A DNA stretch of 64,000 nt, taken from the NCBI GenBank assembly GCA_963748925.1, contig CAVVKG010000005.1, positions 43,453 through 107,452 on the forward strand, read 5' to 3'. The stretch is from Cryomorpha sp963748925 (lineage in GTDB: Bacteria > Bacteroidota > Bacteroidia > Flavobacteriales_D > Cryomorphaceae). Under the pieces are notes generated by a model. It did no database searches. It worked only from the letters and a program-made list of their open reading frames with translations, and was not told the DNA's origin. The position numbers and the translations under genes were made by a program. Below, piece by piece: positions 53,694-62,534 of the stretch (positions are counted from its first letter, which is position 1; every line of letters begins with the position of its first letter).

Positions 53694-54788
53694 TTAACAT
53701 GGGTCAAGCGAATTGATATAATCATAAATGAGTTGCAAGCCTTCTTCGTGCACAACTGTGCGACCGAGCAGAGGCATTCTATTATCTTCTGCAATGGAGT
53801 TCAAACGGTAATACATCGTGGAGCGGGCTGTGTTACCTCCTGCGATAATATAGGTGAGCTCAGGCTCAATAAATGTTTGTGGTTCAACACATACACCGAG
53901 ATTCTCAGGGTTGAGTGTTTCCTCAAAAGCCAATCTTATCGGTCGGTAATCACAGTGACTTCCATCCCTGTGGCAGTGTGCACAATTCATATCGAGATAG
54001 GATCTTACTCTATCTTCCAATAGTTGCGTAGGGTCATCCCAAGCCACTGTTGTATTAATATTTGCCGGGTAATTGCTGTCGAGGTATCCCATTTCCACCC
54101 ACTTTACAAGCTGGTTTTTCACTCCTTCGGTGTATGCGTAATCTGCATTGAGATTTTGGGGTTTAGGCCCGATAAGTATCGACTGGTCGCCAAGTTTATG
54201 ACAGGTAAAGCATTCAGATTCATTTGGTATCCGATAGTCAACATAATGTTCAGTTCCGCTATCGTCCAGATAGGTTACATCCGTATTACTGCCAGAAAGA
54301 TCCAAAACAGCCTCTGTTTGATCATCATTCCAAACATACTCGGCAAATTCCCATTGATTATCGCGCATAAAAATGATTCGGGTTTCAATGACGCGCGTTC
54401 CGCCCTGAGGTTGTACGTTTTCGTAATAAAAATTCTTTATTAATACAGTACCATCTTGAAAGCTCAAAATGTCGTGATCGCCATTATAAGTTGCTTTTAC
54501 CGAATCGGGCATCCAGATAAAACGTGCTTTTTTGGCATAATCACTAAAAAGCGGTGTAATCACGTCATAGGGCAAGACCCCTTCACTCGGTTGGAAATCT
54601 GCAATTTCTCCATCAAAAAAATTGTACTCTGATAGTGTTTGATACGGAAAAGAATCAAGGTTAAAGTTCACCTCGCTCACCTCGGCTGGTGGCGGATCTA
54701 TTGGCGGAGCCATATCATCATCTTCAACGCAAGACATAAAAAAAATGGGCAGCATAAGGAGACAAAGCCCAAAGAATGATTTCAACAT
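53694..54788 (-). CDS. Lipoprotein with two c-type heme motifs
   Basis: A 364-residue protein with a lipoprotein signal ending IFFMSC and two CxxCH motifs, CFTCHKLG near residue 196 and CAHCHRDG near residue 272. The layout matches a conserved di-heme family (the TIGR03806 type) known in Bacteroidota and proteobacteria. It is probably a periplasmic or surface electron-transfer protein. It is followed 42 bases later by the VCBS/ASPIC gene. Its redox partner is unknown. Confidence 0.82.
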   Translation of the reverse strand: MLKSFFGLCLLMLPIFFMSCVEDDDMAPPIDPPPAEVSEVNFNLDSFPYQTLSEYNFFDGEIADFQPSEGVLPYDVITPLFSDYAKKARFIWMPDSVKATYNGDHDILSFQDGTVLIKNFYYENVQPQGGTRVIETRIIFMRDNQWEFAEYVWNDDQTEAVLDLSGSNTDVTYLDDSGTEHYVDYRIPNESECFTCHKLGDQSILIGPKPQNLNADYAYTEGVKNQLVKWVEMGYLDSNYPANINTTVAWDDPTQLLEDRVRSYLDMNCAHCHRDGSHCDYRPIRLAFEETLNPENLGVCVEPQTFIEPELTYIIAGGNTARSTMYYRLNSIAEDNRMPLLGRTVVHEEGLQLIYDYINSLDPC

Positions 54789-55065
54789 ATTATTTGCAGG
54801 TTCAAACAGTAATTAAATATGAAACAAAGTAGGAAAATTTTCTGAGCGACAAAGAAGACTTACTCATTTTGAGGTAAATAAATAATAGATTTCAATTGGA
54901 TTCTCAAGTTTTTAATTCGGGTATGAAAAATTGTTTGAGCCAGCAAAAAAAACGCTTTTGTTGCTCAGTGAATGGGGTGTGAAATATTACACCTAAATTG
55001 TAAGACAGCCACAAAAAACGGAGTAGATTGCATCGAGCGAGCAACTCTAATTATTTTATGACCGA
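54789..55065. other. Divergent intergenic region
   Basis: About 277 bases between divergent genes, AT-rich, with no gene or terminator. It should carry promoters for both, but no exact TAnnTTTG element with good spacing stands out. Confidence 0.3.
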
Positions 55066-55128
55066 GTGGAGTGCCTTGCTGAAAAGAGTGTATATTTAAC
55101 CTCAATTATTATAAACTACAGCGGAATC

Positions 55129-55455
55129 ATGGAATTTACCAAAGATGAATTTTTTGCCTATCTCTTGCTCTATGCAGCTAAAGCCGATATGATAGAAGAG
55201 CCCGAACAAACTGAGTTTATATTGAGCAAAGTACCAAAGTCAACCTATTCAAGCATTCACAAAGTTTTTGACAAAGATACTGACCAACAGCGACTTGATC
55301 GAATTCTGGACAATGTACGTTCACACAATTACGCGCATTCAACTCCGGAAGATTTGCTTCAGGAGATTGAACAGATTATGAAAAGTGATGGTGTATTTGA
55401 TGCAGCAGAACGCTCAGTTTTCGTTGGTATTCGCAGACTATTCAAAAATCTTTAA
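55129..55455 (+). CDS. TerB-like helical protein
   Basis: The start is the ATG at 55129 (MEFTKDEFFAYLLLYAAKADM); the longer frame from 55066 is not supported. The 108-residue all-helical protein has the DGVFDAAERSVFVG end and the acidic AKADMIEEPEQTEF helix of TerB-fold proteins, which bind metals in tellurite-resistance systems but often act in other stress roles. No ter partner lies nearby, so tellurite resistance is not supported here. Confidence 0.6.
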   Translation: MEFTKDEFFAYLLLYAAKADMIEEPEQTEFILSKVPKSTYSSIHKVFDKDTDQQRLDRILDNVRSHNYAHSTPEDLLQEIEQIMKSDGVFDAAERSVFVGIRRLFKNL

Positions 55456-55655
55456 ACCAAAGTTTTTTATTTCCTTTCGGCTAATCCTCTCTTTTTAATA
55501 CAATAAATCATTTTAGTCTACCCTTCCTTAAAAAGCTCTTGAACCAGACTATATTAACTCAGACTTTAAAATAGAATTGGAAAGAGTGAAACAACTTAAA
55601 TCGATTCAGTTTTTAATGGGGGTTTTTCTGCTTTCCGGCAACGTTATAATATCCG

Positions 55656-55663
55656 TAACTTTG
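55656..55663 (+). promoter_or_regulatory. -7 element (TAACTTTG) of mnmA
   Basis: An exact TAnnTTTG match 17 bases before the mnmA ATG. No TTG is found at the usual distance, so transcription probably starts near 55669 with a short leader. Confidence 0.5.
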
Positions 55664-55680
55664 CCCTCAGAAACTCAATT

Positions 55681-56844
55681 ATGAAACGCGTAGTAGTAGG
55701 ACTTTCAGGAGGAGTAGATTCAAGTGTGGCGGCCTATCTTTTAAAAGAGCAGGGTTATGACGTTATCGGGCTGTTTATGAAAAACTGGCACGACGAGTCT
55801 GTTATTCTGGCAAACGAATGCCCATGGATAGAAGATAGCAACGACGCTATGCTGGTGGCGCAATCGCTTGGAATACCCTATCAGGTAATCGATCTGAGTG
55901 CCGAGTACAAAGAGCGTATTGTAGACTACATGTTTGCCGAATATGCTACCGGGCGCACTCCTAATCCGGATGTACTTTGCAACAGAGAAATTAAATTTGA
56001 CACCTTCTTAAAAACGGCGCTTAGCCTTGGCGCAGACTACGTTGCTACCGGGCATTACTGTCAGAAAGATGAAATAATGGTAAACGGCAAGCCCGTATAC
56101 CGCCTCCTTGCCGGAAAGGATAAAAACAAGGATCAGAGCTATTTTTTGTGTCAGGTATCACAAGATCAGCTGAGCAAGGCGCTATTTCCAATTGGCGGAT
56201 TAGAAAAATCAGAAGTGCGGCGGATTGCAACCGAGCAGGGATTGGTCACCGCCACAAAAAAAGACTCTCAGGGACTTTGCTTCGTGGGGAAAATAAGTTT
56301 GCCCGACTTCTTGCAGCAGCAGCTTAAACCAAAAGAGGGAAACATTATAGAAATACCTGCCGATTCTGTTTCTGTAAATGGAAGCACAGAGATTGCTCAT
56401 ATTAGCGAGCCACATCATTTTACTGCCGCTCAGGGCGAAATAGTTGGTAATCATAGCGGCGCCCACTATTTTACAATAGGTCAGCGAAAAGGATTAAATG
56501 TAGGCGGAAAAGAAAAGCCGCTCTTCGTAATTGGAACCGACATTGAAGAAAACCTGATTTTTACCGGACAAGGCGACGACCACCCGGGCCTCTACCGCAA
56601 AGGTTTGCGTGTTCAAGAAAGTGAAATACATTGGGTAAGACCCGACTTGGCAATGCATGCCGGAGAAAAAAGAAAGTACTCTGCAAGAATCAGGTACAGG
56701 CAGCAGCTTGAAGAAGCAGAACTCCATTTTGATGGTGATAATCTGTTTGTAGTATTTGAGAAAGCACAACGTGGTGTGGCACCCGGACAATTTGTAGCCT
56801 GGTATGATGGCGAGGAGTTGATCGGTTCAGGGGTTATACAGTAG
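55681..56844 (+). CDS. mnmA: tRNA-specific 2-thiouridylase MnmA
   Basis: Makes the 2-thio group at U34 of Glu, Gln and Lys tRNAs. The 387-residue enzyme shows the PP-loop GLSGGVDSSVAAY, NPDVLCNREIKF with the catalytic Cys near residue 100, DQSYFLCQVSQDQL and the second Cys in GLCFVGK near residue 201. The C-terminal beta-barrel ends with APGQFVAWYDGEELIGSG. The length fits the family. It needs a persulfide donor such as IscS or a rhodanese-type carrier. Confidence 0.95.
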   Translation: MKRVVVGLSGGVDSSVAAYLLKEQGYDVIGLFMKNWHDESVILANECPWIEDSNDAMLVAQSLGIPYQVIDLSAEYKERIVDYMFAEYATGRTPNPDVLCNREIKFDTFLKTALSLGADYVATGHYCQKDEIMVNGKPVYRLLAGKDKNKDQSYFLCQVSQDQLSKALFPIGGLEKSEVRRIATEQGLVTATKKDSQGLCFVGKISLPDFLQQQLKPKEGNIIEIPADSVSVNGSTEIAHISEPHHFTAAQGEIVGNHSGAHYFTIGQRKGLNVGGKEKPLFVIGTDIEENLIFTGQGDDHPGLYRKGLRVQESEIHWVRPDLAMHAGEKRKYSARIRYRQQLEEAELHFDGDNLFVVFEKAQRGVAPGQFVAWYDGEELIGSGVIQ

Positions 56845-57043
56845 TGGTACAGTCATGGAATTGTCACTACAAAAAGACATCCATTTAAATTTTATCTCAC
56901 AGTAGTGTTTGCATTCTTGTTTTTTATTGCTCTTGGATCTTTTATGTTTTATATTTATTTCGACTTTTAAAAAAAGGTCAAGCTGACCGAAAACTTTAGA
57001 TGATATTTGGCTTGCCGTTCTTTTCAGGCTTTCTATACCATAA

Positions 57044-57668
57044 GCAAACCTGAAGAATTCCCCAAAAATAAAAGTTGACAAATACACAATCTCATTCGGG
57101 TCAGAAATATATAATTTAACCGATATTGAAGAAGTATTTCTGACAGGAAAAATGCCTTTCAGATTTGTCATAAAGTTTCCAATGGAAGGGGCGCTATTGC
57201 TTTTCAAGGATAAGACAGAAAAATACATCTTCGACGATATGTATTCGAACACTTGGCAGATTAAATCTTTTCTTGAAAAAACTGTAATTGAGAAGCAAGA
57301 GTATAAAAAGCCTGAAAATGTTAAGTTTCACCACGATGCTATCGGTTTTCAAAATGCAGATGATTTTAAAGGAATGCAATGGACTAGTCTGAGAGGGATT
57401 AGCTTATGGGGTCTAATAGGCTTTTTCCTTTTACTATTTTTATATAAAGGGAAAACCCCAACTAAGGAATTTTGGCTGTTTTTTCTTGGATTTAGCTCTT
57501 TTTGGTTCTTTGTAAATTCTTGGTTAATGAATTATTTCAGTTTAACAAGGGAGTATTTAATTGTCAAGAATTACAATCAATATGCGAAATACCATTTTGC
57601 AAATTATCGGACATCAAGCCGAAGTTACGTTTGCAACACAAGGTAAATTGCCTATTGTTTACGTGTAA
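57044..57668 (+). pseudogene. Decayed two-helix membrane protein
   Basis: The longest frame, 57152-57646 (164 residues, MPFRFVIKFPMEGALLL), is open from 57044 with coding-like residues (KNSPKIKVDKYTIS) but no start codon. Two helices lie near WGLIGFFLLLFLY and FWLFFLGFSSFWFFVNSW. The family, familiar in Bacteroidota with no known function, continues in another frame after YLIVKNYNQYAK as IIGHQAEVTFATQGKLPIV and ends at 57668, far short of the usual length. Upstream to about 56900 are further broken fragments. It looks like a real pseudogene, not just one sequencing slip. Confidence 0.6.
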
Positions 57669-57964
57669 TAACCAATGATCGGCAAACCATTAATTGTATT
57701 TCGCGGGAACGCTTCGTGAAAAATCACGTAGGCGTTTAAACATAGCCTCGGACAAAATGGGATTCCAGTTAGAAACGAACTGTATTTTTAAACAAGGCAA
57801 AGTGGTATACCAAAGCAATTGATTAACACAATAACCTGCAAGAGCTCTGCTATCTCCCATGGTAATGACCAGTGGCACAATTCCAAGGTTTACGAACCTC
57901 TGAATAAAAACAGCTCAAAGGCAAATTCAAAATAATCATTATTTTCACTTCCAAAATTAAAAAG

Positions 57965-58765
57965 GTGAACCCGGAAGAAAACTATCTCGATATAAACCGC
58001 GATTCATGGAATAAGCGAACTGCAGAACACATAAACTCCGAATTCTATGACCTCGAAGGATTTGTAAAAGGCAGGTCTTCCTTAAAGGAGATCGAACTTG
58101 AGTTTTTGGGCGATATTAAAGGAAAATCAATCCTCCATCTCCAATGCCATTTTGGTCAGGATACCATTTCGCTGGCGCGAATGGGAGCCATTGTTACGGG
58201 AGTAGATTTGAGCGATGTGGCCATCGAAAAGGCAAAAGAACTAGCCTTAGAAACGACGTGTTCTGCGAAATTTATCTGCAGCGACATTTACGATTTGCCG
58301 AAAGCGCTCAATGAAAAATTTGATATGGTTTTTACCAGCTACGGCACCATTGGGTGGCTACCCGACATAAACAAGTGGGCCGAGGTAGTAAGCCATTTTT
58401 TAAAACCGAAAGGGCATTTCCTGATTGCAGAGTTTCACCCTGTGGTGTGGATGTTTGACGATAATTTCGAAAAAGTAGAGCACCGTTATTTTAATTCGGA
58501 GCCCATTTCAGAAACCGAGGAAGGTACATATGCGAATAAAGAAGCGGCAATAACGACCAGCAATATAACCTGGAACCATGGGCTGGCAGAAGTAGCAACC
58601 GCGTTAATGAGCCAAAACATAAAAATCGAAGCTTTTCGGGAATACGATTATTCGCCATACGATTGCTTTATGGACACTTACGAATTTGAACCGGGAAAAT
58701 TTCGAATTAAAGCTTTTGAAGATAAGGTGCCGATGGTTTATGCGATACTAGGTAATAAGGCTTGA
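57965..58765 (+). CDS. SAM-dependent methyltransferase
   Basis: A 266-residue enzyme starting at a GTG (57965, MNPEENYLDINRDSW). The SAM-binding motif I is SILHLQCHFGQDTISLARMG near residue 58, followed by the VTGVDLSDVAIEKAK motif II and TSYGTIGWLPDINKW. The fold is class I, in a subgroup common in Bacteroidota with no fixed substrate. A CCTTTTTGCAAAAAGG repeat lies after the gene. It is convergent with GT2. Confidence 0.82.
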   Translation: MNPEENYLDINRDSWNKRTAEHINSEFYDLEGFVKGRSSLKEIELEFLGDIKGKSILHLQCHFGQDTISLARMGAIVTGVDLSDVAIEKAKELALETTCSAKFICSDIYDLPKALNEKFDMVFTSYGTIGWLPDINKWAEVVSHFLKPKGHFLIAEFHPVVWMFDDNFEKVEHRYFNSEPISETEEGTYANKEAAITTSNITWNHGLAEVATALMSQNIKIEAFREYDYSPYDCFMDTYEFEPGKFRIKAFEDKVPMVYAILGNKA

Positions 58766-58823
58766 CCCTGAACCTGGCATTTAAAGCATCTTTCTCTTGA
58801 AATATTAATACGGTTTTGTCATC

Positions 58824-58839
58824 CTTTTTGCAAAAAGGC
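58824..58839. repeat. Perfect palindrome CCTTTTTGCAAAAAGG
   Basis: A 16-base perfect palindrome between convergent genes, similar to the one at 20463. It belongs to a short dispersed repeat type. Confidence 0.6.
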
Positions 58840-58882
58840 AAAAAGGTCGCCAAAACCTATATTCATCCAAAAAGAAACCCAA

Positions 58883-59839
58883 TTAGCCTTTCAGCCCCAG
58901 TTCCTCTACAATAACATACTTATTGCGATCGGGACTTATACCTCTTACCAGCTCGGCTAGAAATCCACCAATAAACAGTTGGGTACCAATAATCATAGCT
59001 GTGAGCGCAACGTAAAACATCGACATGTTTGCAATGTTCTTTGCCGGTATGTGCTGAGCAAGAGCCCAAATTTTATACCCCCCGATCCATAAAAACATGC
59101 CTACCCCGATAAGGAACATGATGGCTCCATAAAAACCAAACAGGTGCATAGGCCGCTTGCCATAACGCGATACAAAACTTACGGTGAGCAGATCTAGCGG
59201 ACCTTTTACAAACCGTGAGATACCATACTTGGTAGTTCCAAACTTACGCGGGCGGTGCTCTACCACCTTCTCTCCTATTTTGTCAAAACCCATTCGCTTA
59301 GCTAAAACCGGAATGTAACGATGCATATCGCCATAGAGCTCAATATTGTGAACCACCGAGGCGCGGTATGCTTTGAGGCCACAGTTAAAATCGTGAAGAT
59401 AAATACCGGACATCTTTCGTGTAGCCCAGTTGTAGAGCTTGGTAGGAATTGTTTTGGTAATGGGATCGTATCGCTTCTTTTTCCAGCCTGATACGAGGTC
59501 GAATCCATCTTCCCGAATCATACGCACCAGCTCAGGAATCTCGTCGGGAGAGTCTTGCAAATCGGCATCCATGGTTAAGACCACATCGCCTTTAGCAATA
59601 TCAAACGCAGCTTGCAAACCGGCAGCCTTGCCGTAATTTCGAGCAAAGCGGATGGCTTTTAATAAAGGATACTGCGTGCGTAAGTCGCAAATCACCTTCC
59701 AGCTCTCATCGCGGCTCCCATCGTCAACCAATATCACCTCGGTATCGAGGCCATTAGCCTTCACCACACGGTCTATCCAGGCGATAAGTTCAGGAAGCGA
59801 CTCGGCTTCGTTGTATAAGGGTATAGCAATTGATATCAA
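58883..59839 (-). CDS. Glycosyltransferase family 2, DPM1/GtrB-like with two membrane helices
   Basis: A 318-residue protein: a GT-A domain (residues 1-225) with ISIAIPLYNEAESLPELI, the DDGSRDESW motif, DADLQDSPDEIPEL and the HDFNCGLKAYR segment typical of dolichyl-phosphate mannose synthase-like enzymes, followed by two C-terminal membrane helices. It moves a sugar to a polyprenyl phosphate on the inner membrane for glycan or lipid modification. The sugar is unknown. It is 16 bases downstream of the DUF4199 gene on the same strand. Confidence 0.9.
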   Translation of the reverse strand: MISIAIPLYNEAESLPELIAWIDRVVKANGLDTEVILVDDGSRDESWKVICDLRTQYPLLKAIRFARNYGKAAGLQAAFDIAKGDVVLTMDADLQDSPDEIPELVRMIREDGFDLVSGWKKKRYDPITKTIPTKLYNWATRKMSGIYLHDFNCGLKAYRASVVHNIELYGDMHRYIPVLAKRMGFDKIGEKVVEHRPRKFGTTKYGISRFVKGPLDLLTVSFVSRYGKRPMHLFGFYGAIMFLIGVGMFLWIGGYKIWALAQHIPAKNIANMSMFYVALTAMIIGTQLFIGGFLAELVRGISPDRNKYVIVEELGLKG

Positions 59840-59855
59840 GCCGTCAAATTTGCAA

Positions 59856-60404
59856 TTAATTATCGATAATGTCTTCAGTAGATCGCACTATCTGCGGTTG
59901 TTTTTTGAAAATAGCAGCTAAAATAAGGCTGAGCACGGCATAAACAGCGATGTAAATCCCAAAATTGCGAATCATTCCAGGTAGGGTAAAGCCATAACGG
60001 GTTTTCGTTTCTATCTCAGTGAGCGTTTCTACCATTTTATCTTCAGGCATATTCCCTTGCATATATTTCATGGTTGTTTCCAATTGCTGATTTATCATCG
60101 AATCTACATAGGCGGTGTCTATATAACTTACGTACACATAGGAAAATGTAGTGCTAATTACCGCACTCAGGGCCAAACCGAGGAAAGCCGTTAAAAAAGC
60201 TTCCTTGAATGTAAGAAATCCATTGGCGGAAGCCCGCTGCTTGCGAAGAAAAATAATGGGTACTATAATCATAAGGACTATACCGAGTACGCCAATGCCG
60301 AGGTTAATAAACATACCGCCACCCAGGATCGCCATTAGTAAAAAAAGCACGATGGAGATGACAGACATGGTGATTGCCAGGTTAATAATGTAAGATTTGT
60401 TCAT
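59856..60404 (-). CDS. DUF4199 domain membrane protein
   Basis: A 182-residue protein with four predicted helices: two N-terminal (MNKSYIINLAITMSVISIVLF region and GIGVLGIVLMIIVPIIF), one after FLTFKEAFLTAFLGLALSAV, and one near the C-terminus (FGIYIAVYAVLSLILAAIF). The FKEAF motif and layout match DUF4199, which often sits before a GT2 gene in Bacteroidota, as it does here. The function is unknown; a role in membrane or glycan biogenesis is inferred from the pairing. Confidence 0.88.
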   Translation of the reverse strand: MNKSYIINLAITMSVISIVLFLLMAILGGGMFINLGIGVLGIVLMIIVPIIFLRKQRASANGFLTFKEAFLTAFLGLALSAVISTTFSYVYVSYIDTAYVDSMINQQLETTMKYMQGNMPEDKMVETLTEIETKTRYGFTLPGMIRNFGIYIAVYAVLSLILAAIFKKQPQIVRSTEDIIDN

Positions 60405-60464
60405 GGTTAGGTGTCTTAGGTTTCTGCAAATATAAAAACGGAAGTCATTTTATTGTTTTTTTTG

Positions 60465-60494
60465 TTGTGCAAGAATGAATGATTCGTACTTTTG
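60465..60494 (+). promoter_or_regulatory. Promoter of the SRP RNA
   Basis: TTG at 60465-60467 and TACTTTTG at 60487-60494, a 19-base spacer, with transcription predicted within a few bases of the RNA 5' end at 60499. It is the best promoter in the window and fixes the strand of the RNA. Confidence 0.75.
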
Positions 60495-60498
60495 CGGC

Positions 60499-60595
60499 GG
60501 GCAAGTCTCATACGACCAGCTCCTGCAGAACTCCCCCAGGCCAGGAATGGAGCAAGGGTATGTGGTTGTAGCGGTGCGATGTGAGTAGCTTGCCC
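60499..60595 (+). ncRNA. ffs: Bacterial signal recognition particle RNA (small type)
   Basis: A 97-base RNA whose ends pair (GGGCAAGTCTC with GAGTAGCTTGCCC, allowing a bulge). The apical part CCCAGGCCAGGAATGGAGCA fits the conserved SRP loop that binds Ffh, where the GGAA-type tetraloop and asymmetric internal loop are expected. A strong TAnnTTTG promoter precedes it and a T-tract follows. It forms the SRP with Ffh and targets membrane proteins to the translocon. Confidence 0.85.
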
Positions 60596-60612
60596 ACTTT
60601 TTTTTCTCAACT

Positions 60613-61432
60613 ATGGAGAGAAAGGTTGTTCTCATAACTGGTGGTTCGTCCGGAATAGGACTTAGCAACGTGCCAGTATCTTCAGCAAAAAGGTTGCAAA
60701 GTATATGGAACCAGCCGCAAAGCGCGCAATGGTGAGCTGCTGCATGGCATTCCCATGCTCCAACTTTTCACCGAAGATTCCAAAAGTATCGCATCTGCCG
60801 TAAACTGGCTTATTGAGAAAGAAGGTCGCATTGACGTGCTTATAAACAATGCCGGAACGGGTATTGCCGGCGCCATTGAAGATACTACTACTGAAGAGAT
60901 GGTTTCCTTGTTTACCACAAATGTATTTGGTCAACTGGAATGCTGCAGGGCGGTGATTCCCCATATGCGTAAGCAAAACAAAGGGCAAATTATTAATATG
61001 TCGAGTATTGCCGGCGAGTTTGGCCTCCCCTTTCGTGGAGTTTACTCAGCGAGCAAGAGTGCCATAGACCGCTTTTCTGAAACGCTGCGCATGGAGCTCA
61101 AGCAATGGAATATAGCGGTGAGCATAGTGCAGCCCGGCGATTACAAGACCAATATTAACCACAACCGCATTATTGCGAAGCGCAGCCTTGATAAAGACTC
61201 GCCCTATTACGAAGGGTTTACAAAGCTGTACAAGGCTATTTCTGAAGATATATCAAACGGCCACGATCCGATAGGCGTAGCTAAGGTGGTTTGGAAAATA
61301 GTTGATTCAAAACATCCGCTTATGCGCTACCCGGCGGCTACATTTTGGCAGCGGTTTTCACTTTCGGTAAATAGGGTACTCCCCTTCCATTTGTTTCAAA
61401 AAATACTCTTGAAGCGGTTTCCGATTAAGTAG
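60613..61432 (+). pseudogene. Short-chain dehydrogenase/reductase with a one-base frameshift
   Basis: The gene starts at the ATG at 60613 (MERKVVLITGGSSGIGL), the Rossmann cofactor motif. An extra A near 60664 breaks the frame; removing it gives ATCQYLQQKGCKVYGTS and rejoins the long open frame 60755-61432 (MLQLFTED). Downstream motifs are VLINNAGTG near residue 83, MSSIAGEFG and the catalytic Tyr-Lys in VYSASKS. The reconstructed protein has 272 residues, the normal SDR length. The substrate is unknown. It lies 18 bases after the SRP RNA. Its 3' end is copied at 61663-61711. Confidence 0.8.
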
Positions 61433-61711
61433 TTTTTAGTTTTTGGTTCTTTGTTCTTGGTGCATGTACTTCTCTAAATAGCGTTGAGTGTTGTATTGAA
61501 ACTATAGCGTTCTGTGGTTCCTCTTCCACCACAAAGACACGGAGAGCACAGAGTTTTCTTTGTGTCCTTTGTGACTCTGTGGTTATCCTTTTACCACAAA
61601 GACATGGAGTGCACAGAGGTGTGCAAGCCCTCAAAAAGTGAGCTCAACTGTTTGCTCGTAATCCTTCCATTTATTTCAGAAAATACTCTTGAAGCGGTTT
61701 CCGATTAAATA
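61383..61711. repeat. Duplicated 49-bp segment flanking a repeat block
   Basis: The last 49 bases of the SDR gene (61383-61431) recur at 61663-61711 with only a few changes. Between them lies a block with two copies of ACCACAAAGACACGGAGAGC (61528 and 61593), a repeat seen between genes in many Bacteroidota. It holds no gene. Confidence 0.8.
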
Positions 61712-61737
61712 ATCCTTTTCTAACCGCATAGAATCAC

Positions 61738-61745
61738 TACCTTTG
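61738..61745 (+). promoter_or_regulatory. -7 element (TACCTTTG) of ndk
   Basis: An exact TAnnTTTG match 34 bases before the ndk ATG. No TTG is seen at the usual distance. Confidence 0.5.
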
Positions 61746-61779
61746 CGGCAATTTTTAAGACAATAAAAAGACCAAAATA

Positions 61780-62202
61780 ATGGCTGGAACAAGAACATTT
61801 ACAATGCTTAAGCCCGATGCGCTTGAAGCAAACAATACCGGAAAAATCCTTGATATGATCATCGAAGCCGGTTTTACTATTAAAGCAATGAAGCTTACTC
61901 ACCTTACTGATGGTGAAGCAAAAGAATTTTACGCAGTTCACAAAGAGCGTCCTTTTTACGGAGAACTTGTTGAATACATGACTTCCGGACCTATCGTAGC
62001 TGCGATTCTCGAAAAGAACAATGCCGTAGAAGATTTCAGAAAACTGATTGGTGCTACTGATCCATCTGAGGCTGCCGACGGAACTATCCGCAAAAAGTAT
62101 GCTGAATCAAAAGCTAAAAATGCCGTTCACGGTTCTGATAGCGATGAGAATGCTGAGATTGAGTCAAACTTTCACTTTTCAGGAAGAGAGATTGTAGGCT
62201 AA
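61780..62202 (+). CDS. ndk: Nucleoside diphosphate kinase
   Basis: A 140-residue enzyme that moves the gamma-phosphate of ATP to nucleoside diphosphates through a phospho-His intermediate. It shows the N-terminal RTFTMLKPDAL, the KPD motif, GPIVAAILEKNNAVEDFRKL and the active-site His in KNAVHGSDS near residue 115. The length fits the family. The terminator at 62243 ends the transcript and the promoter element at 61738 is close. Confidence 0.97.
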   Translation: MAGTRTFTMLKPDALEANNTGKILDMIIEAGFTIKAMKLTHLTDGEAKEFYAVHKERPFYGELVEYMTSGPIVAAILEKNNAVEDFRKLIGATDPSEAADGTIRKKYAESKAKNAVHGSDSDENAEIESNFHFSGREIVG

Positions 62203-62242
62203 GCTTTTTTCGCTTCCGCGGATTGAGATGAATGAAATACTG

Positions 62243-62289
62243 AACACCCGGTGCAAAGGATTGTAATTCTTTGGCCGGGTGTTTTTTTT
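62243..62289 (+). terminator. Terminator of ndk
   Basis: AACACCCGG pairs with CCGGGTGTT around an inner AAAG/CTTT step, followed by a run of T. Confidence 0.88.
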
Positions 62290-62309
62290 GATGGTTTTTT
62301 GTGGTTCCT

Positions 62310-62370
62310 GAGTAGTGAGTTTTGAGTAGTGAGTAGTGAGTAGTGAGTAGTGAGTAGTGAGTAGTGAGTG
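62310..62370 (+). repeat. Tandem heptamer repeat (GAGTAGT)
   Basis: Eight units with one variant (GAGTTTT) in the second position, six of them perfect in a row from 62324. Such arrays are typical intergenic repeats of this phylum. It follows the ndk terminator. Confidence 0.9.
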
Positions 62371-62384
62371 GAAGTTTAAAAATC

Positions 62385-62534
62385 TTAGAATGATTCATTC
62401 ATATACTCTTGCCATTTCACCAGCACATATTTTTGCACATTATTTTCTGTCGTAGCCAGAAATCCATATTCATAGCAAAAGAGGTACACATCGCCTTTGG
62501 AATTTTTCCAGTAATTGGTGAAATCAAATAATGG
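62385..62534 (-). pseudogene. 3' remnant of a gene cut by the adjacent transposase gene
   Basis: An open frame of about 49 codons with no start codon, ending at TAA 62385-62387, reads PLFDFTNYWKNSKGDVYL and YGFLATTENNVQKYVLV. It has protein-like composition and overlaps the last codons of the transposase at its 5' end. It looks like the tail of a gene interrupted by the IS200-like element, but the family is not recognised. Confidence 0.5.

Noticed and set aside
55129..55455. Tellurite resistance role for the TerB-like protein
   Set aside because: No other ter gene is near and TerB folds occur in many unrelated stress proteins.
57690..57878. A 62-codon minus-strand frame
   Set aside because: It has no recognisable family, no ribosome site and lies in decayed sequence; it may be a fragment of an insertion element but this cannot be supported.
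60416..60988. Several short minus-strand frames over the SRP RNA and the SDR gene
   Set aside because: They are shadows of the SRP RNA and of the SDR coding strand.
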